Shown: positions 35,075 through 49,225, counted from the first letter of the stretch. The stretch: DNA of 61,550 bases from Vicinamibacterales bacterium (GCA_958296065.1 CATQHX010000043.1:1-61550), one strand, 5' to 3'. Notes: generated from the letters alone by a model not told the origin. Program-made: numbers and translations.

Positions 35075-37237
35075 TCAGCGGGGCCGCCGATACCGATTGC
35101 CTTCCATGTACAGGTCCAATAGTTGCCGGATCGCTGTGCCAAGCTCGCTCCCGCGGGCCGGGACCGACGCGAGGGCCTCCCGAGCTGTCGCCACCGCTTC
35201 GTCGAATCGGCCGGCTGCGGCGTAGGCCGCCGCGAGCGTGTTGAGCACACGCGCGTCCTGGCGAGCGGTGAGCTGCGCCGCATGTTCTGCAAGGTCGACC
35301 GCCTGCTGCACGTCGCGCGCGGTGGGATCCGGGTGGGTCGCGAGAATCCACCCGAGCTCGGCGAACGGCTCCGGCGATTCGGGCAGCAACGCGAGCACCT
35401 GCCGGTAGAGCGTGATCGCCTCCGTGAACTCGCCCCGCAGGGTCAGCGTGCTCGCGAGGTTGTAGAGCGCGTCCTCGTCATCGGGCCGGGTCCGGACCGC
35501 TTGGCGGAAGCGACCGGTCGCCTCCTCCAGCTTGCCTTGCGATCGCAGCGCGGCGCCGAGGTTGTTGTGCACCGGCGCATACTCGGGATCGAGTTCGATC
35601 GCCCGCTCGAAGTTGGCAACGGCTGCGTCGACCTCCCCGAGCTCCAGCAGCGTCGTCCCGACGTTGTACCGCGCGGCGGGAGACTCGGGCTCCAGGCGCA
35701 CCGACTCCTTGAAGTGGGCGAGGGCCTCCTCGACTCTTCCGAACAGCAGATAGAGGCGCGCCACGTCGTCGTGCACCGTCACCTTGCCGGGCTCGGCGTC
35801 GAGGATCGTCTCGAATCCCACGATGTCCTCGGCCATCTCGCGCGGACGGCGGTCGCCGGCCAGGATCTCGCGATCTGCGTCGCTCCGCGCCAGGACCTGA
35901 ATCGACAGGTCGCCCATCGTGTTCGACGACCGCGGGCCCCAAGTGACCCGCCGCGGGGGAAAGTGCGGGTTGCGCCGGTTGCCGGCGGAGTTGTCGAACC
36001 TGAACTCCATCGTCAGCTCGGTGCCCCTGGGAAGCAGGAACGGTCGGGCGTAGAAGTAGTAGTCCTGCCAGGAGGCATCCCAGTCCCCGATGTACAGGAG
36101 CCACCGGCTGGTGCCGTCGGGGAGCGTTGCCAGCCCCCTCACTTCGCGGGCCAGGTAGTGCGCGTGCGGATGAATACCGTGCACCTCGACGTCGACCGGG
36201 AGAACGTACGCATCCCGGCTGCGGTAGTCGGTCGCCCCCGGGGGAATGTCGAGGTCCTGCTTGCCCAGCCTGATCGTGAACGGGATCTTCGTCGGGGGCT
36301 CTTCCGTGAAATGGAACCCGATGCGAGACTGCACGACCTCCGGTTGCCCGCTCGGCATCAGGTGCAGCTCCAGGAGCATGTCCGTGCCTGCCTCCAGGCG
36401 CCAGGCCATCCCTTCGGCGATCAGCGGCCGGTCCTGCCCGGGCGTCCAGCCGAGCAGGTGGCCGAAGGGAAACTGTGCGTCGAACGGCGTGACGTCGTCG
36501 AAGCCGGGTTCGGGGTCTCGCGCGTCGAGCGTTCGGGACGCGGGTGTCGGATCGAGCCGCATGTTGGCGTGATGGATGACCCTGGGGTTCGATGCCCAGG
36601 TTGAACCGGCGCCGCGGACCGCCGGCTGGAACTCGAGCCCCTCCACGAACCGCGTCTCTCCGATGGGGATCGGGATCGCGAACTTGCGGAAGACATCGTC
36701 CCCGTCGGCCCGCAACAGGAAGGGCTCGGGCATCTCGATGATGAGGTCCGGCTCGCCGAGCCGCCATCCGCCCAGTCCTTCCGGCAGCGGAGGGAGGTCG
36801 GCGGGGTCCCCGGCGGGCGCCCCGGCATCGACCCACCTGGCGATCAGATCGATCTGGGCTTCGCTCAACCGCCGGTCGCCGATGAACGGGCCGCCGTACC
36901 CCGGCTCCGGCTTCCAGGGCGGCATCGACCGGCTGGAGGTCGCCTGCTTGATGGCACGCGCCCAGGGCCGGGCGTCGCGATAGCTCAGGAGGCTGAACGG
37001 AGCGGCGGTGCCGGGACGGTGGCAGATGGAGCAGTGCTCGAAGACGAGCGGTGCGATGTCCCGGTTGAAAGTGACGGCATGGCGCGCCGAGGAGGGATTT
37101 GCACGCCACTGAGTGGGCGCCGGCCGTGCGGCGGCGGTCAGACTCGTTGCCAGGAGGAGTCCGACGACCGTAGCGGTGGGAGCGAGCGCGTACTGCGCTC
37201 CTCCGCGAATCGGACCCTTGAACAGCCCAGCCAGCAT
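35075..37237 (-). CDS. Exported cytochrome c / copper-monooxygenase-like / TPR protein
   Basis: This 720-residue protein has an export segment (ALAPTATVVGLLLATSLTAAA) and a haem-binding site HCSICH (Cys69, Cys72) in a short cytochrome-like domain (PGTAAPFSLLSYRDARPWA...SRSMPPWKPEPGYGGPF). A domain resembling copper type II ascorbate-dependent monooxygenases follows. It has His-rich patches VIHHANMRLD, MLLELHLMPSG and GIHPHAHYLAREV at the spacing expected for the two copper sites. The last 240 residues are tetratricopeptide repeats. Copper-site residues are inferred from pattern. Oxidation of an external substrate, with the haem as electron entry, would fit. The ATG at 37237 starts just before the export segment; the frame is open much further upstream but lacks a signal there. 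Confidence 0.87.
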   Translation of the reverse strand: MLAGLFKGPIRGGAQYALAPTATVVGLLLATSLTAAARPAPTQWRANPSSARHAVTFNRDIAPLVFEHCSICHRPGTAAPFSLLSYRDARPWARAIKQATSSRSMPPWKPEPGYGGPFIGDRRLSEAQIDLIARWVDAGAPAGDPADLPPLPEGLGGWRLGEPDLIIEMPEPFLLRADGDDVFRKFAIPIPIGETRFVEGLEFQPAVRGAGSTWASNPRVIHHANMRLDPTPASRTLDARDPEPGFDDVTPFDAQFPFGHLLGWTPGQDRPLIAEGMAWRLEAGTDMLLELHLMPSGQPEVVQSRIGFHFTEEPPTKIPFTIRLGKQDLDIPPGATDYRSRDAYVLPVDVEVHGIHPHAHYLAREVRGLATLPDGTSRWLLYIGDWDASWQDYYFYARPFLLPRGTELTMEFRFDNSAGNRRNPHFPPRRVTWGPRSSNTMGDLSIQVLARSDADREILAGDRRPREMAEDIVGFETILDAEPGKVTVHDDVARLYLLFGRVEEALAHFKESVRLEPESPAARYNVGTTLLELGEVDAAVANFERAIELDPEYAPVHNNLGAALRSQGKLEEATGRFRQAVRTRPDDEDALYNLASTLTLRGEFTEAITLYRQVLALLPESPEPFAELGWILATHPDPTARDVQQAVDLAEHAAQLTARQDARVLNTLAAAYAAAGRFDEAVATAREALASVPARGSELGTAIRQLLDLYMEGNRYRRPR

Positions 37238-37420
37238 CGGACGCCAGTGGCGCCAGTATAGCAGCCGGGATCGCGGCTGCCGATGTCCCTCCTGCCACGG
37301 TTCCGAGGACGCACTTGCGAGAAGTGAATTCGCGGGACGCGTTCCGCGACGCACTACAATGGACCGCTGCCGGAATGGAATCGGCTGCCGACCGTTCCAG
37401 TATCGTCGCGGAGGGACATC

Positions 37421-39064
37421 ATGACCACGCCATGGCCCGTCGATCGTCGAAGATTCCTGGCCGGAAGTGCCGGCGCGCTGGGCGCCGCCTTCTTCGGGCG
37501 GTTGCCGCTCGACCTGCTGGCGGAGCAGGGCGCGCCGCCAGCGGCCCAGGGTTGGGACGCGGGGCGCGTGCGCCACCTGCTGCCGGCGGTCAACGACTCG
37601 CGCATGCTGCTGAAGGCGTCGTTCGACGGCCCGCTGTCGGGCGCGCCGACGCTGCGGGTCGGCGGCACCAGCGTCACGGGCCGGATGAACGACACGGCGG
37701 GGGAGTATTGGCAGTTCCACGCGACGGGCCTCGAACCGGCCCGCCGGCACGAGCTGTCTCTAATCGGAGCCGACGGCCGTGCGCTGTGCGAGCCTTGGCC
37801 GCTGTCGACGTTCCCGGCTCCGGACGCGCGTCCGGAGCGGTTCCGGATGCTGTTCTTCACCTGTGCCGGGGGCCCGGGCGGCACCTATTCGGGGATCGGC
37901 GACCGGAGCGGCTTTCTCCCGACCGCCATCCGCAACCGCCTTCTGCGCCGGGCACTCGCATTCGAGCCCGACGCGGCGATCGCCAACGGCGATCACATCT
38001 ACTGGGACCTGCATACCTGGCAGGGCGAAAACGCCGGCCAGCTCAGCCCCAGCGGACGCCAGTCGAACTTCGATTTCTCGGCGTCGGTATTCGGCGCCAG
38101 CAACGAGTCGGCGATGAAGGCGGCCGCAGGGCCGCAGATCGTGCCGGTCTACGGGACGGATTTCCGGTCCACGCCGATCTTCTTCCTGCAGGACGACCAC
38201 GACCACTGGGAGAACGACGCGGTCACCGACGAGATCGCGAACTTCCCGATTCCCTGGTTCCAGCTCCAGCTCGCGCGCGCCACCCAACAGCTCTACTACC
38301 CCGAGTTCCTTCCCGACGCCCGGCGCCCGGCGGGTCTGCCGTGGTCCGGGACGAGCGACCGGGGCGATCTCTCCGAGAGCTTCGGCACGCTGCGCTACGG
38401 CAACCTGGCCGAGATCCTGCTCTACGACGTGCGCCGGACGGTGAGCCTCTCCGGGCCGAACGCGGTCTTCATCGACCGGCAGGTCGAGGGCTGGCTGCTG
38501 GAGCGGACCGCGGCAACCGACACGCGGCACATGGTCCACGCGCCGTCGAACCCGTTCGGCTGGAGCGCCGGAAAGTGGGGCGAGTGGTACCCGGACGTGC
38601 TCGACCGCGAGAGCGGCGAGCTGACGACCGCTGTTGCCAAGGGCTACTGGCAGGAAGGCTGGCTGCGACAGCATGATCGGCTGGTGGAAGCGATCGCGGG
38701 CCAACAAGCGCGCGTGCCGCTGGTGGTGAGCGGCGACCTGCACGCCATCGGCATGGGGCGGATGCACCGCGCCGGCAGCCTGAATCTCAACGCGCGGCCG
38801 GTCACGACGGTGCTGGGCGGCCCCATCGGCACCTCCGTTCGTGGCTTTCCTTCCGTGGTGCGCGGCGTCGGCGCCACACCGCCCGAGCACCTCGACATGG
38901 AGGAATCGGTGGCGCCGATCGAGGATCACGGATTCACCATCGCCGATTTCCTGCCGGACCGCATCGTGCTGCGCCAGTTCCGGTGGGACGTCGACCGGCA
39001 GCCTGTCGAGGCCATCGACGCGATTGAGGCGTTCCATACGGTCGAGTTGCCGGTGCCGGCCTAG
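37421..39064 (+). CDS. Tat-exported PhoD-like metallophosphatase
   Basis: This 547-residue protein has a twin-arginine leader (DRRRFLAGSAGALGAAFFGRL). The N-terminal part is a beta-sandwich (MLLKASFDGPLSGAPTLRVGG). The catalytic metallophosphatase domain has metal-binding blocks IANGDHIYWDLH, FLQDDHDHWEND and VVSGDLHAIGMGRMH. These match the PhoD alkaline phosphatase/phosphodiesterase family, which uses iron and calcium to cleave phosphomonoesters or phosphodiesters outside the cytoplasm. GGAGGG lies just ahead of the ATG. It is divergent from the cytochrome/copper protein gene over 183 nt. Its substrate cannot be read from sequence; phosphate scavenging is the usual role, but no Pho-box-like repeat was recognised. 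Confidence 0.9.
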   Translation: MTTPWPVDRRRFLAGSAGALGAAFFGRLPLDLLAEQGAPPAAQGWDAGRVRHLLPAVNDSRMLLKASFDGPLSGAPTLRVGGTSVTGRMNDTAGEYWQFHATGLEPARRHELSLIGADGRALCEPWPLSTFPAPDARPERFRMLFFTCAGGPGGTYSGIGDRSGFLPTAIRNRLLRRALAFEPDAAIANGDHIYWDLHTWQGENAGQLSPSGRQSNFDFSASVFGASNESAMKAAAGPQIVPVYGTDFRSTPIFFLQDDHDHWENDAVTDEIANFPIPWFQLQLARATQQLYYPEFLPDARRPAGLPWSGTSDRGDLSESFGTLRYGNLAEILLYDVRRTVSLSGPNAVFIDRQVEGWLLERTAATDTRHMVHAPSNPFGWSAGKWGEWYPDVLDRESGELTTAVAKGYWQEGWLRQHDRLVEAIAGQQARVPLVVSGDLHAIGMGRMHRAGSLNLNARPVTTVLGGPIGTSVRGFPSVVRGVGATPPEHLDMEESVAPIEDHGFTIADFLPDRIVLRQFRWDVDRQPVEAIDAIEAFHTVELPVPA

Positions 39065-39066
39065 AA

Positions 39067-39108
39067 GCTTGCGCCGCAGGGCGCAGCGGAGCGAAGTGCC
39101 GAAGCGCA
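39067..39108. terminator. Candidate bidirectional terminator hairpin between convergent genes
   Basis: CTTGCGC near 39068 and GCGCAAG near 39102 can pair as a 7-bp stem enclosing a GC-rich region with internal complementarity (GCGCCGC/GCGCAGC). It fills most of the 52-nt gap between the convergent PhoD-like and aminotransferase genes. No long T-tract is present. Confidence 0.4.
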
Positions 39109-39116
39109 AGGTCCTG

Positions 39117-40007
39117 TCAATCGAGTGCGTCCGCCACGCTCGCACTCATTTCGCGGGCCAAACGGCGGAATTCCCCTGCGAGGGCCCGCGTCACCGGTCC
39201 CGGCCTGCCGTCGCCGACGGGGTGCCGATCGACGCGGGTGACAGCGAGCACCTCACGGGTCGTGCTGGTCACGAACAGCTCGTCGGCCGTGGCGAGATCG
39301 GCGGGCCGCAAGGTCTCTTCCCGTACCGGAACGCCGGCCGAGGCACCCACCTCGAACACGAAGTTCCGCGTGACGCCCTCCAGGATGCCCGCCTCGACCG
39401 GGGGGGTCAGGGCGGCGCCGCCGCACACCAGAAAGAAGTTCGACTGCGCGCACTCGGCCAGCTCGCCGCGGTGGTTGCACATCAACGCCTCGGCCGCACC
39501 GGCCCGGTGCGCCTCCTGCATCGCGAGGGCGTTGTTGAGCAGGTTGTTCGACTTGATCCGCGGGCTCAGCGCCTGCGGGTGGTTGCGCATGACGGAGGAC
39601 TGCACGATGCCGATTCCATCCGCCACGACATCGGCCGGCGTCTCCGGATGCGGCCGGACGATGATGACGACGGTGGGTGGCGGGCAGTTGGCGAGGTCGT
39701 AGCCGAGCCCGCCGGTGCCGCGGGTCAGGAGCAGGCGGATGCTGCGCTCCCCGGGCGCATCCACGGCCCGCATCGTGGACTCGATGCGGGCCGCGAAGGC
39801 CGTATCGTCCAGGGGTGGCTCGAGAGCGATGCGTTCGGCCGAGGTCCGGAGCCGGGCAAGGTGACGGTCGAGCAGAAACGGCTGCCGATGGTAGGTGCGC
39901 AGCGTCTCGTAGACCCCTTCACCGAAGAGGAACCCACGATCCAGTACCGGCACGCTGGCGGTCTGCGCATCGCCGAGGCGCCCGTTGACGTCGATGGCTA
40001 TCTGCAT
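39117..40007 (-). CDS. Class IV aminotransferase (D-alanine/branched-chain type)
   Basis: This 296-residue pyridoxal-phosphate enzyme has the fold-type IV layout. An N-terminal strand leads to DRGFLFGEGVYETLRTY, the catalytic lysine lies in SPRIKSNNLLNNALAMQEA, and the cofactor-binding glutamate in GELAECAQSNFFLV. A phosphate-binding segment GILEGVTRNFV and a C-terminal ADELFVTSTTREVLAV follow. The family contains D-amino acid aminotransferase, branched-chain aminotransferase and 4-amino-4-deoxychorismate lyase. SxTTREVLxV is common in the first two, and the subtype is not settled. The ATG at 40007 follows GGAGAAG; a longer start at 40040 is less likely. It is divergent from the nnr gene at 40145. 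Confidence 0.9.
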   Translation of the reverse strand: MQIAIDVNGRLGDAQTASVPVLDRGFLFGEGVYETLRTYHRQPFLLDRHLARLRTSAERIALEPPLDDTAFAARIESTMRAVDAPGERSIRLLLTRGTGGLGYDLANCPPPTVVIIVRPHPETPADVVADGIGIVQSSVMRNHPQALSPRIKSNNLLNNALAMQEAHRAGAAEALMCNHRGELAECAQSNFFLVCGGAALTPPVEAGILEGVTRNFVFEVGASAGVPVREETLRPADLATADELFVTSTTREVLAVTRVDRHPVGDGRPGPVTRALAGEFRRLAREMSASVADALD

Positions 40008-40144
40008 GATTGCTTCTCCGTCGCCGCGCGCGGACGGCAACCCTTCAGATTATCTCCTGTTCGGGACACCTGCCCCGCACACGCGTCGATCCGACTCCCG
40101 GCGTACTCGCACTCCGCACGGTGCACACCGGTTAGGATTCCCGG

Positions 40145-41698
40145 ATGCGCGTCCTGACGCCGGCGCAAATGCGCGAAGCCGAACGGCGTACGATCGAGGA
40201 CTACGGCGTGTCGTCGCTACGGCTCATGGAGCGCGCCGGCGAGGCGGTCGTAGCTGCCATCGAATCGCACGTTGAAAGTCGCCCCGGGAGGGTCGCGGTT
40301 CTGTGCGGGCGCGGGAACAACGGTGGCGACGGGTGGGTGGTCGCGCGGCTGTTGCAGGAGCGCGAATGGGACGTCTTCGGCGTCCTGTTCGGAAGAACCG
40401 GCAATGTGACGGGTGACGCGCGCGCGAACCTGGAGCGGGTGCGGCAGGCAGGAGTCCCGCTGGCGGAAGTGGAGGACGACGGTGATTGGAGCCGCTGTCG
40501 ATCACGGCTCGGCGCGGGCTGCCTTGTCGTGGACGCGTTGTTCGGAACCGGGCTGAAACGGTCGCTGACCGGCCTGCTGGCCGCGGTGGCGAGCGACGTC
40601 AACACGGCCGGAGGTCCGGTCGTGGCGATAGACCTGCCTTCCGGTCTCCTGAGCGACCTGTCTCGTCGGGACGCCCCCTGTATCCGGGCGGCGCTGACGA
40701 TCACGTTCGCAGCTCCCAAGCTGCCCCTCGCCCTGCGGCCGGCTCCCGCCGGCGAGGTGATCGTGGCCGACATCGGAGTGCCCGATGCGGTCATCGCGGA
40801 ACTCGACGCCCCTCGCATCGAGGTGCTCGCGGCCGAGACGATTCGCTCCGCCTTGCCGGTTCGGCCAGCGGAATCCCACAAGGGCGACTTTGGGCGAATA
40901 GCGATCGTGGCGGGGTCGCGAGGCAAGACCGGGGCGGCACGGCTGGCCGGGCTCGGCGCCCTGCGGGCGGGCGCGGGCCTGGTAACGGTAGCCACTCCGG
41001 CATCTTGCCTGGACCTGGTGGCACACGAGCCGGAATACATGACACTGAATCTGCCGGACGAGGACGGTGTCGCCAGCGGCGACGGTCTCGAAGAGCTGCT
41101 CGCGGGGCAGTGGGACGTGGTGGCGGCCGGACCGGGATTGGGCACCGGTTCCGGATGCCGGGCAATCGTTCGCGCACTGCTCGATCGCCCACGCCGTGGA
41201 TCCCTCGTGCTCGACGCCGACGCGTTGACCGCCTGCGCGGACAATCCGGACCATCTGCTCGGACGCTCGGATGCGCCGGTGGTGATCACGCCTCACCCGG
41301 GCGAGATGGCGTGCTTGTTGGGTACCACGGTCGCGGACGTGCAGCGGGACCGGGTCGGAGCGGCGCACGGGTTTGCGGCAGCGCATGGCATTCACGTGGT
41401 GCTGAAGGGCGCCCGCACCATCATCGCCGCCCCGAACGGCAAGGTGTGGATCAATACGACCGGCAATCCGGGCATGTCGAAAGGGGGCAGCGGCGACGTG
41501 CTGACGGGCGTCGTTGCCGCATGGTTGGCACAGGTCCGGGACGTGGCGACGGCGGTTACACTTGCCGTCTATCTCCATGGTCTCGCGGGTGACCTCGCGG
41601 CCCGGGAGATGGGGCAGACCGGGCTGTTGGCGCGCGATATCGCGCGCCAACTGGGAGCCGCGGTCGCGCGCTCGACAGGACAAAGCGACAAGCCGTGA
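40145..41698 (+). CDS. nnr: Bifunctional NAD(P)H-hydrate epimerase/ADP-dependent dehydratase
   Basis: This 517-residue enzyme repairs hydrated NAD(P)H. The N-terminal YjeF-type epimerase domain (about 1-210) interconverts R and S forms and shows GRGNNGGDGWVVARLL and VVDALFGTGLKR. The C-terminal ribokinase-like dehydratase domain (about 225-510) shows HKGDFGRIAIVAGSRGKTGAA, WDVVAAGPGLGTG, ITPHPGEMACLLG and NPGMSKGGSGDVLTG; the last is the ADP-binding and catalytic block. Length is typical of bacterial fusions. Its stop overlaps the tsaE GTG (GTGA), so the two are coupled, a pairing seen in many bacteria. A TAGGAT sits only 7 nt before the ATG, which might give a nearly leaderless transcript. 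Confidence 0.96.
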   Translation: MRVLTPAQMREAERRTIEDYGVSSLRLMERAGEAVVAAIESHVESRPGRVAVLCGRGNNGGDGWVVARLLQEREWDVFGVLFGRTGNVTGDARANLERVRQAGVPLAEVEDDGDWSRCRSRLGAGCLVVDALFGTGLKRSLTGLLAAVASDVNTAGGPVVAIDLPSGLLSDLSRRDAPCIRAALTITFAAPKLPLALRPAPAGEVIVADIGVPDAVIAELDAPRIEVLAAETIRSALPVRPAESHKGDFGRIAIVAGSRGKTGAARLAGLGALRAGAGLVTVATPASCLDLVAHEPEYMTLNLPDEDGVASGDGLEELLAGQWDVVAAGPGLGTGSGCRAIVRALLDRPRRGSLVLDADALTACADNPDHLLGRSDAPVVITPHPGEMACLLGTTVADVQRDRVGAAHGFAAAHGIHVVLKGARTIIAAPNGKVWINTTGNPGMSKGGSGDVLTGVVAAWLAQVRDVATAVTLAVYLHGLAGDLAAREMGQTGLLARDIARQLGAAVARSTGQSDKP

Positions 41699-42129
41699 GG
41701 ACGACGCACATCAGCCGTTCCGAGGCGGATACGGCACGCATCGCTCGCGACCTCGCCGACGCTCTGGGCCAGGCGCCGGCCGCGGTGCTCTTGTACGGCG
41801 AACTCGGCGCGGGCAAGACCGCCTTCGTCCGGGGACTCGTCGAAGGCGCCGGCGGCTGCCCTGACGACGTCAGCAGCCCGACGTTCGTGCTGATGCAGGA
41901 GTACCGGGGACGGCGGCTCGTGCATCACGTCGACCTCTACCGCCTCGCCGGCGACGACGTCGCGGATCTTCGACCGCTCCTCGATGAGATGCTGGCGAGT
42001 GACGCCATCGTCGCCATCGAGTGGGCGGACCGGCTGACGACCCTGCCCGAGCCGGCGGTAAGGGTGCACATCGCGGACCGGGGCGAAGACGATCGAGAAA
42101 TCACAATCGAGGGGCACGCAGTCGCGTAA
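41695..42129 (+). CDS. tsaE: tRNA threonylcarbamoyladenosine biosynthesis ATPase TsaE
   Basis: This 144-residue P-loop ATPase has Walker A GELGAGKTAFVRGL and the family blocks SSPTFVLMQEY, HHVDLYRL and VAIEWADR. TsaE works with TsaB and TsaD in the cytoplasm to transfer the threonylcarbamoyl group to A37 of tRNAs that read ANN codons. Start is GTG, overlapping the nnr stop by 4 nt. Size is normal. tsaB and tsaD are not in this window. The gene converges with guaB, leaving only 13 nt. Confidence 0.95.
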   Translation: MRTTHISRSEADTARIARDLADALGQAPAAVLLYGELGAGKTAFVRGLVEGAGGCPDDVSSPTFVLMQEYRGRRLVHHVDLYRLAGDDVADLRPLLDEMLASDAIVAIEWADRLTTLPEPAVRVHIADRGEDDREITIEGHAVA

Positions 42130-42142
42130 CGGGGGCGCCGGG

Positions 42143-43669
<1,527 letters not shown>

Positions 43670-43683
43670 GCTGCACCCACCGG

Positions 43684-46584
<2,901 letters not shown>

Positions 46585-46604
46585 TATCGTGACGCCGACG
46601 CCGT

Positions 46605-47492
46605 CTAGTTCGCGGCCAGCGTGTCGGTCGGGCTGATCAGCCGCAAGGGGTTGACCGTCCGTCCGTTCACCCAGACTTCGTAGTGGACATGATTGCCGGT
46701 CGCGCGGCCCGTCGCCCCGGCGTGCCCGATCAGGGTTCCGCGTTCCACGGTGTCGCCCGTCTGCACCGCGAACGTCGAGAGGTGGCCATAGCGCGTGAGG
46801 AGGCCGAACCCGTGGCTGATCTCCACGAGATTGCCGTAGGCGCCGTTGCGCTTGGCTTCGACAACAAGCCCGGAGGCCGTCGCATAGACCGGCTCGTCGG
46901 GGCGCGTGGAGATGTCGATGGCCGGGTGATGATCCCGGTTCCCGGTGAAGGGGTCGCGGCGATAGCCGTAGCCTGCCGATACCCATCCGTCCACCGGCCA
47001 CAGGCTGGGAGTCGCTTCCGCCAGCGCTTCGCGAAACGCCACGCCGCGCCGCACGACCTGCAGTTCGCGGTTCAGCGAATCCAGCAGATGTCGAAGATTG
47101 CCGAACCGCTGGCTCGGGATGGGCACCGAAACGCTCGGCCGCAAAGAAGCGGCCAGCGCCGGCAGCCGCTCTACGGAAGCGCGCACTCGCATGACGTCGA
47201 GCGGCGTGCGGGCGGCCAGATCGTCGATGATCGCCTGAAGCGATGCGATGTTCCCGACCAGATCGGCCGCCGTCGCACGGTACCCGGCGTTCTCAATCTC
47301 GAGGCGGGCGTTGTTCAACCGCAGTCCCACGATCTCCAAGTGCGCATCCCAGCCGGCGTGGAACACCCAACCGAGGGGAGCTCCGACGGCAACCGTCATG
47401 ACGATCAACGCCAAACCGACCGATACAGTGAATCTGCGGGTTGTACCGGTTACCCGATCGGCGACGATGAAGGCGTAGCGCCGTCGAATCAT
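46605..47492 (-). CDS. Membrane-anchored M23 family peptidase (LytM-like)
   Basis: This 295-residue protein has a short cytoplasmic head, one membrane helix ([24 protein letters not shown]) and a coiled-coil-like stretch at about residues 60-155. The C-terminal M23 domain has zinc-site motifs HHPAIDIS and NHVHYEVWV and the conserved [15 protein letters not shown]. Such proteins cut peptidoglycan cross-links or, when inactive, activate amidases; here the H-x-x-x-D and H-x-H residues are present, so activity is likely. The ATG at 47492 was chosen over 47531 because it places the basic RRR just before the helix. It is the first gene of a likely operon with secA and guaB. Confidence 0.92.
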   Translation of the reverse strand: MIRRRYAFIVADRVTGTTRRFTVSVGLALIVMTVAVGAPLGWVFHAGWDAHLEIVGLRLNNARLEIENAGYRATAADLVGNIASLQAIIDDLAARTPLDVMRVRASVERLPALAASLRPSVSVPIPSQRFGNLRHLLDSLNRELQVVRRGVAFREALAEATPSLWPVDGWVSAGYGYRRDPFTGNRDHHPAIDISTRPDEPVYATASGLVVEAKRNGAYGNLVEISHGFGLLTRYGHLSTFAVQTGDTVERGTLIGHAGATGRATGNHVHYEVWVNGRTVNPLRLISPTDTLAAN

Positions 47493-47579
47493 AGAGGAAG
47501 CACTCCCTGAGTCCCCGACAAGGCACGGCAAGCCAACGCGTGATCTGCCGAGCCCTAGGGTGATCCGTGCCGGACGCGC

Positions 47580-49088
47580 CTAGTGTATCACGCGGTACTG
47601 GATTGCCTCCGCAACGTGCGATCTCCGGATCGCCGGGGATTCGTCCAGATCCGCGATGGTGCGCGCCACCCGGCGGATGCGATCGAAGCCGCGACCCGTG
47701 AGTCCCAGCCGCTGCATCGCGCGTTCGACGAGGACCAGACCTTGCAGATCGAGGCGGCCGTGTTCCCTCAGCCGCGGTCCGGAGAGGTCCGCGTTCGTGC
47801 TCGACTTGTCGCCACGGTAGCGGGCGGTCTGGCGCTCGCGCGCGCGCCGCACGCGGTCGCGAACTGTTCTGGAATCCTCGGCCGGGGTGTCGTCGGCGAG
47901 GAGCTGGAACGGCACCCGCTCTACCCGCACGGTCAGATCGATGCGGTCGCGCAGCGGGCCCGAGAGCCGATCGTGGTAGCGATTGATGTCCGTGCGGCTG
48001 CAGCGGCAGCGTTCCGAAGACTCGCCGGCGTATCCGCACGCACACGGATTCATCGCCCCGACCAGCAGAAACCGTGAGGGAAACTGCACTGTGCGCAGCG
48101 CCCGCGCAACCCGGACGACGCCGTCCTCCATGGGCTCCCGAAGCGCTTCGAGCGCGCGGCGATCGAACTCGACGATCTCGTCGAGAAACAGGACGCCGTT
48201 GTGCGCCAGACTGACCTCTCCCGGCCTCGGGTCACGACCACCGCCGATGAGCGCCACGTGCGAAGCGCTGTGGTGCGGCGCGCGGAAGGGGCGGTCCGGG
48301 AGCAGGCCGGCAGCCGGTTCGAGCAGGCCGGCAACGGAATGGATGGCGGTCGAGGCCACCGCCTCCTCGAACGTCGGACACGGCAGGATGCCGGGAAGCC
48401 GGCGGGCGAGCAGTGTCTTGCCGGCGCCCGGGGGACCCACCAGAAGCAGGTTGTGCCGGCCGGCGGCAGCGATCTCGACCGCGCGCCGCGCGCCGCGCTG
48501 GCCGCGCACATCGCCGAGGTCCAGCGTCGTGCCGGCGGCTCGCGCCGCGGTCTCCACCGTGACGGGTGGCATCGTCTCGGCTCCATTGTTCAGGTCGGCC
48601 ACGACCTGCGCGAGCGAGGCCGCGGGAAGAAGGCCTACCTCCTCGACGATGCGCCCCTCCGGGAGATTGGCTGCCGGCAGTACCAGACGCTGCCCGAGAC
48701 GTGCGGCCAGCAGGGCAACGGGCAGCACGCCCCGTACCGCCTGCACACGGCCGTCAAGCGAGAGCGCGCCGATGACGAGCAGACCGGCGAGCCGTTCGGG
48801 CGGCAGGATGCCGACCGCGGCGAGCAGGCCGAGCGCAATCGGCAAATCGTACGATGCGCCGCTCTTGCGCACGTCGGCCGGCGCCAGGTTGACGGTGATT
48901 CGGCGCGCGGGAAACTGGAACCCGGAATGCTGCACGGCGCTGCGAACCCGATCGCGGCTCTCCCGTACCGTCGAGTCCGGGAGGCCGACGACCGCGAACG
49001 TCGGGAGACCTCCGGACACGTCGATTTCGACATCGACGAGCGATGCGTCGACTCCGATGATGGCCGCCGACCTCAGCTTTCCAAGCAC
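47580..49088 (-). CDS. comM: ComM/YifB-like Mg-chelatase-family AAA+ ATPase
   Basis: This 502-residue protein has an N-terminal Lon-protease-like fold domain (SAAIIGVDASLVDVEIDVSG...VVGLPDSTVRESRDRVRSAV, RRITVNLAPADVRKSGASYDLPIALGLLA). The AAA+ core has Walker A LLLVGPPGAGKTLLARRLPGIL and sensor region GVLFLDEIVEFDRRALEALREP. A Cys cluster (NPCACGYAGESSERCRC) and a C-terminal Mg-chelatase domain complete it. ComM helps branch migration during natural transformation. The GTG at 49088 gives the usual length (about 505) and the usual N-terminal VLGKLRSAA; an ATG at 49160 would add a Cys/Arg-rich stretch not seen in the family. Confidence 0.93.
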   Translation of the reverse strand: MLGKLRSAAIIGVDASLVDVEIDVSGGLPTFAVVGLPDSTVRESRDRVRSAVQHSGFQFPARRITVNLAPADVRKSGASYDLPIALGLLAAVGILPPERLAGLLVIGALSLDGRVQAVRGVLPVALLAARLGQRLVLPAANLPEGRIVEEVGLLPAASLAQVVADLNNGAETMPPVTVETAARAAGTTLDLGDVRGQRGARRAVEIAAAGRHNLLLVGPPGAGKTLLARRLPGILPCPTFEEAVASTAIHSVAGLLEPAAGLLPDRPFRAPHHSASHVALIGGGRDPRPGEVSLAHNGVLFLDEIVEFDRRALEALREPMEDGVVRVARALRTVQFPSRFLLVGAMNPCACGYAGESSERCRCSRTDINRYHDRLSGPLRDRIDLTVRVERVPFQLLADDTPAEDSRTVRDRVRRARERQTARYRGDKSSTNADLSGPRLREHGRLDLQGLVLVERAMQRLGLTGRGFDRIRRVARTIADLDESPAIRRSHVAEAIQYRVIH

Positions 49089-49219
49089 GCGGCAACATCG
49101 AATGCAAACGCCGATCCAACGTTCGCCGCCAGTCTTCCCCGGTCGCCTGACGATAGCCATGGCAGTATCTGCGAACCCGGCGCCGGTCTGCTGCTGCACA
49201 AGATCGCGGTGCGGACTTC

Positions 49220-49225
49220 TATAAT
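49220..49225 (+). promoter_or_regulatory. Perfect TATAAT -10 element before the glycosyltransferase gene
   Basis: TATAAT lies 16 nt before the ATG at 49242, in the gap to the divergent comM gene. A weak TGCACA lies 19 nt upstream as a possible -35. Transcription would start near 49232, leaving a leader of about 10 nt and no room for a Shine-Dalgarno, so translation may be nearly leaderless. Confidence 0.5.
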
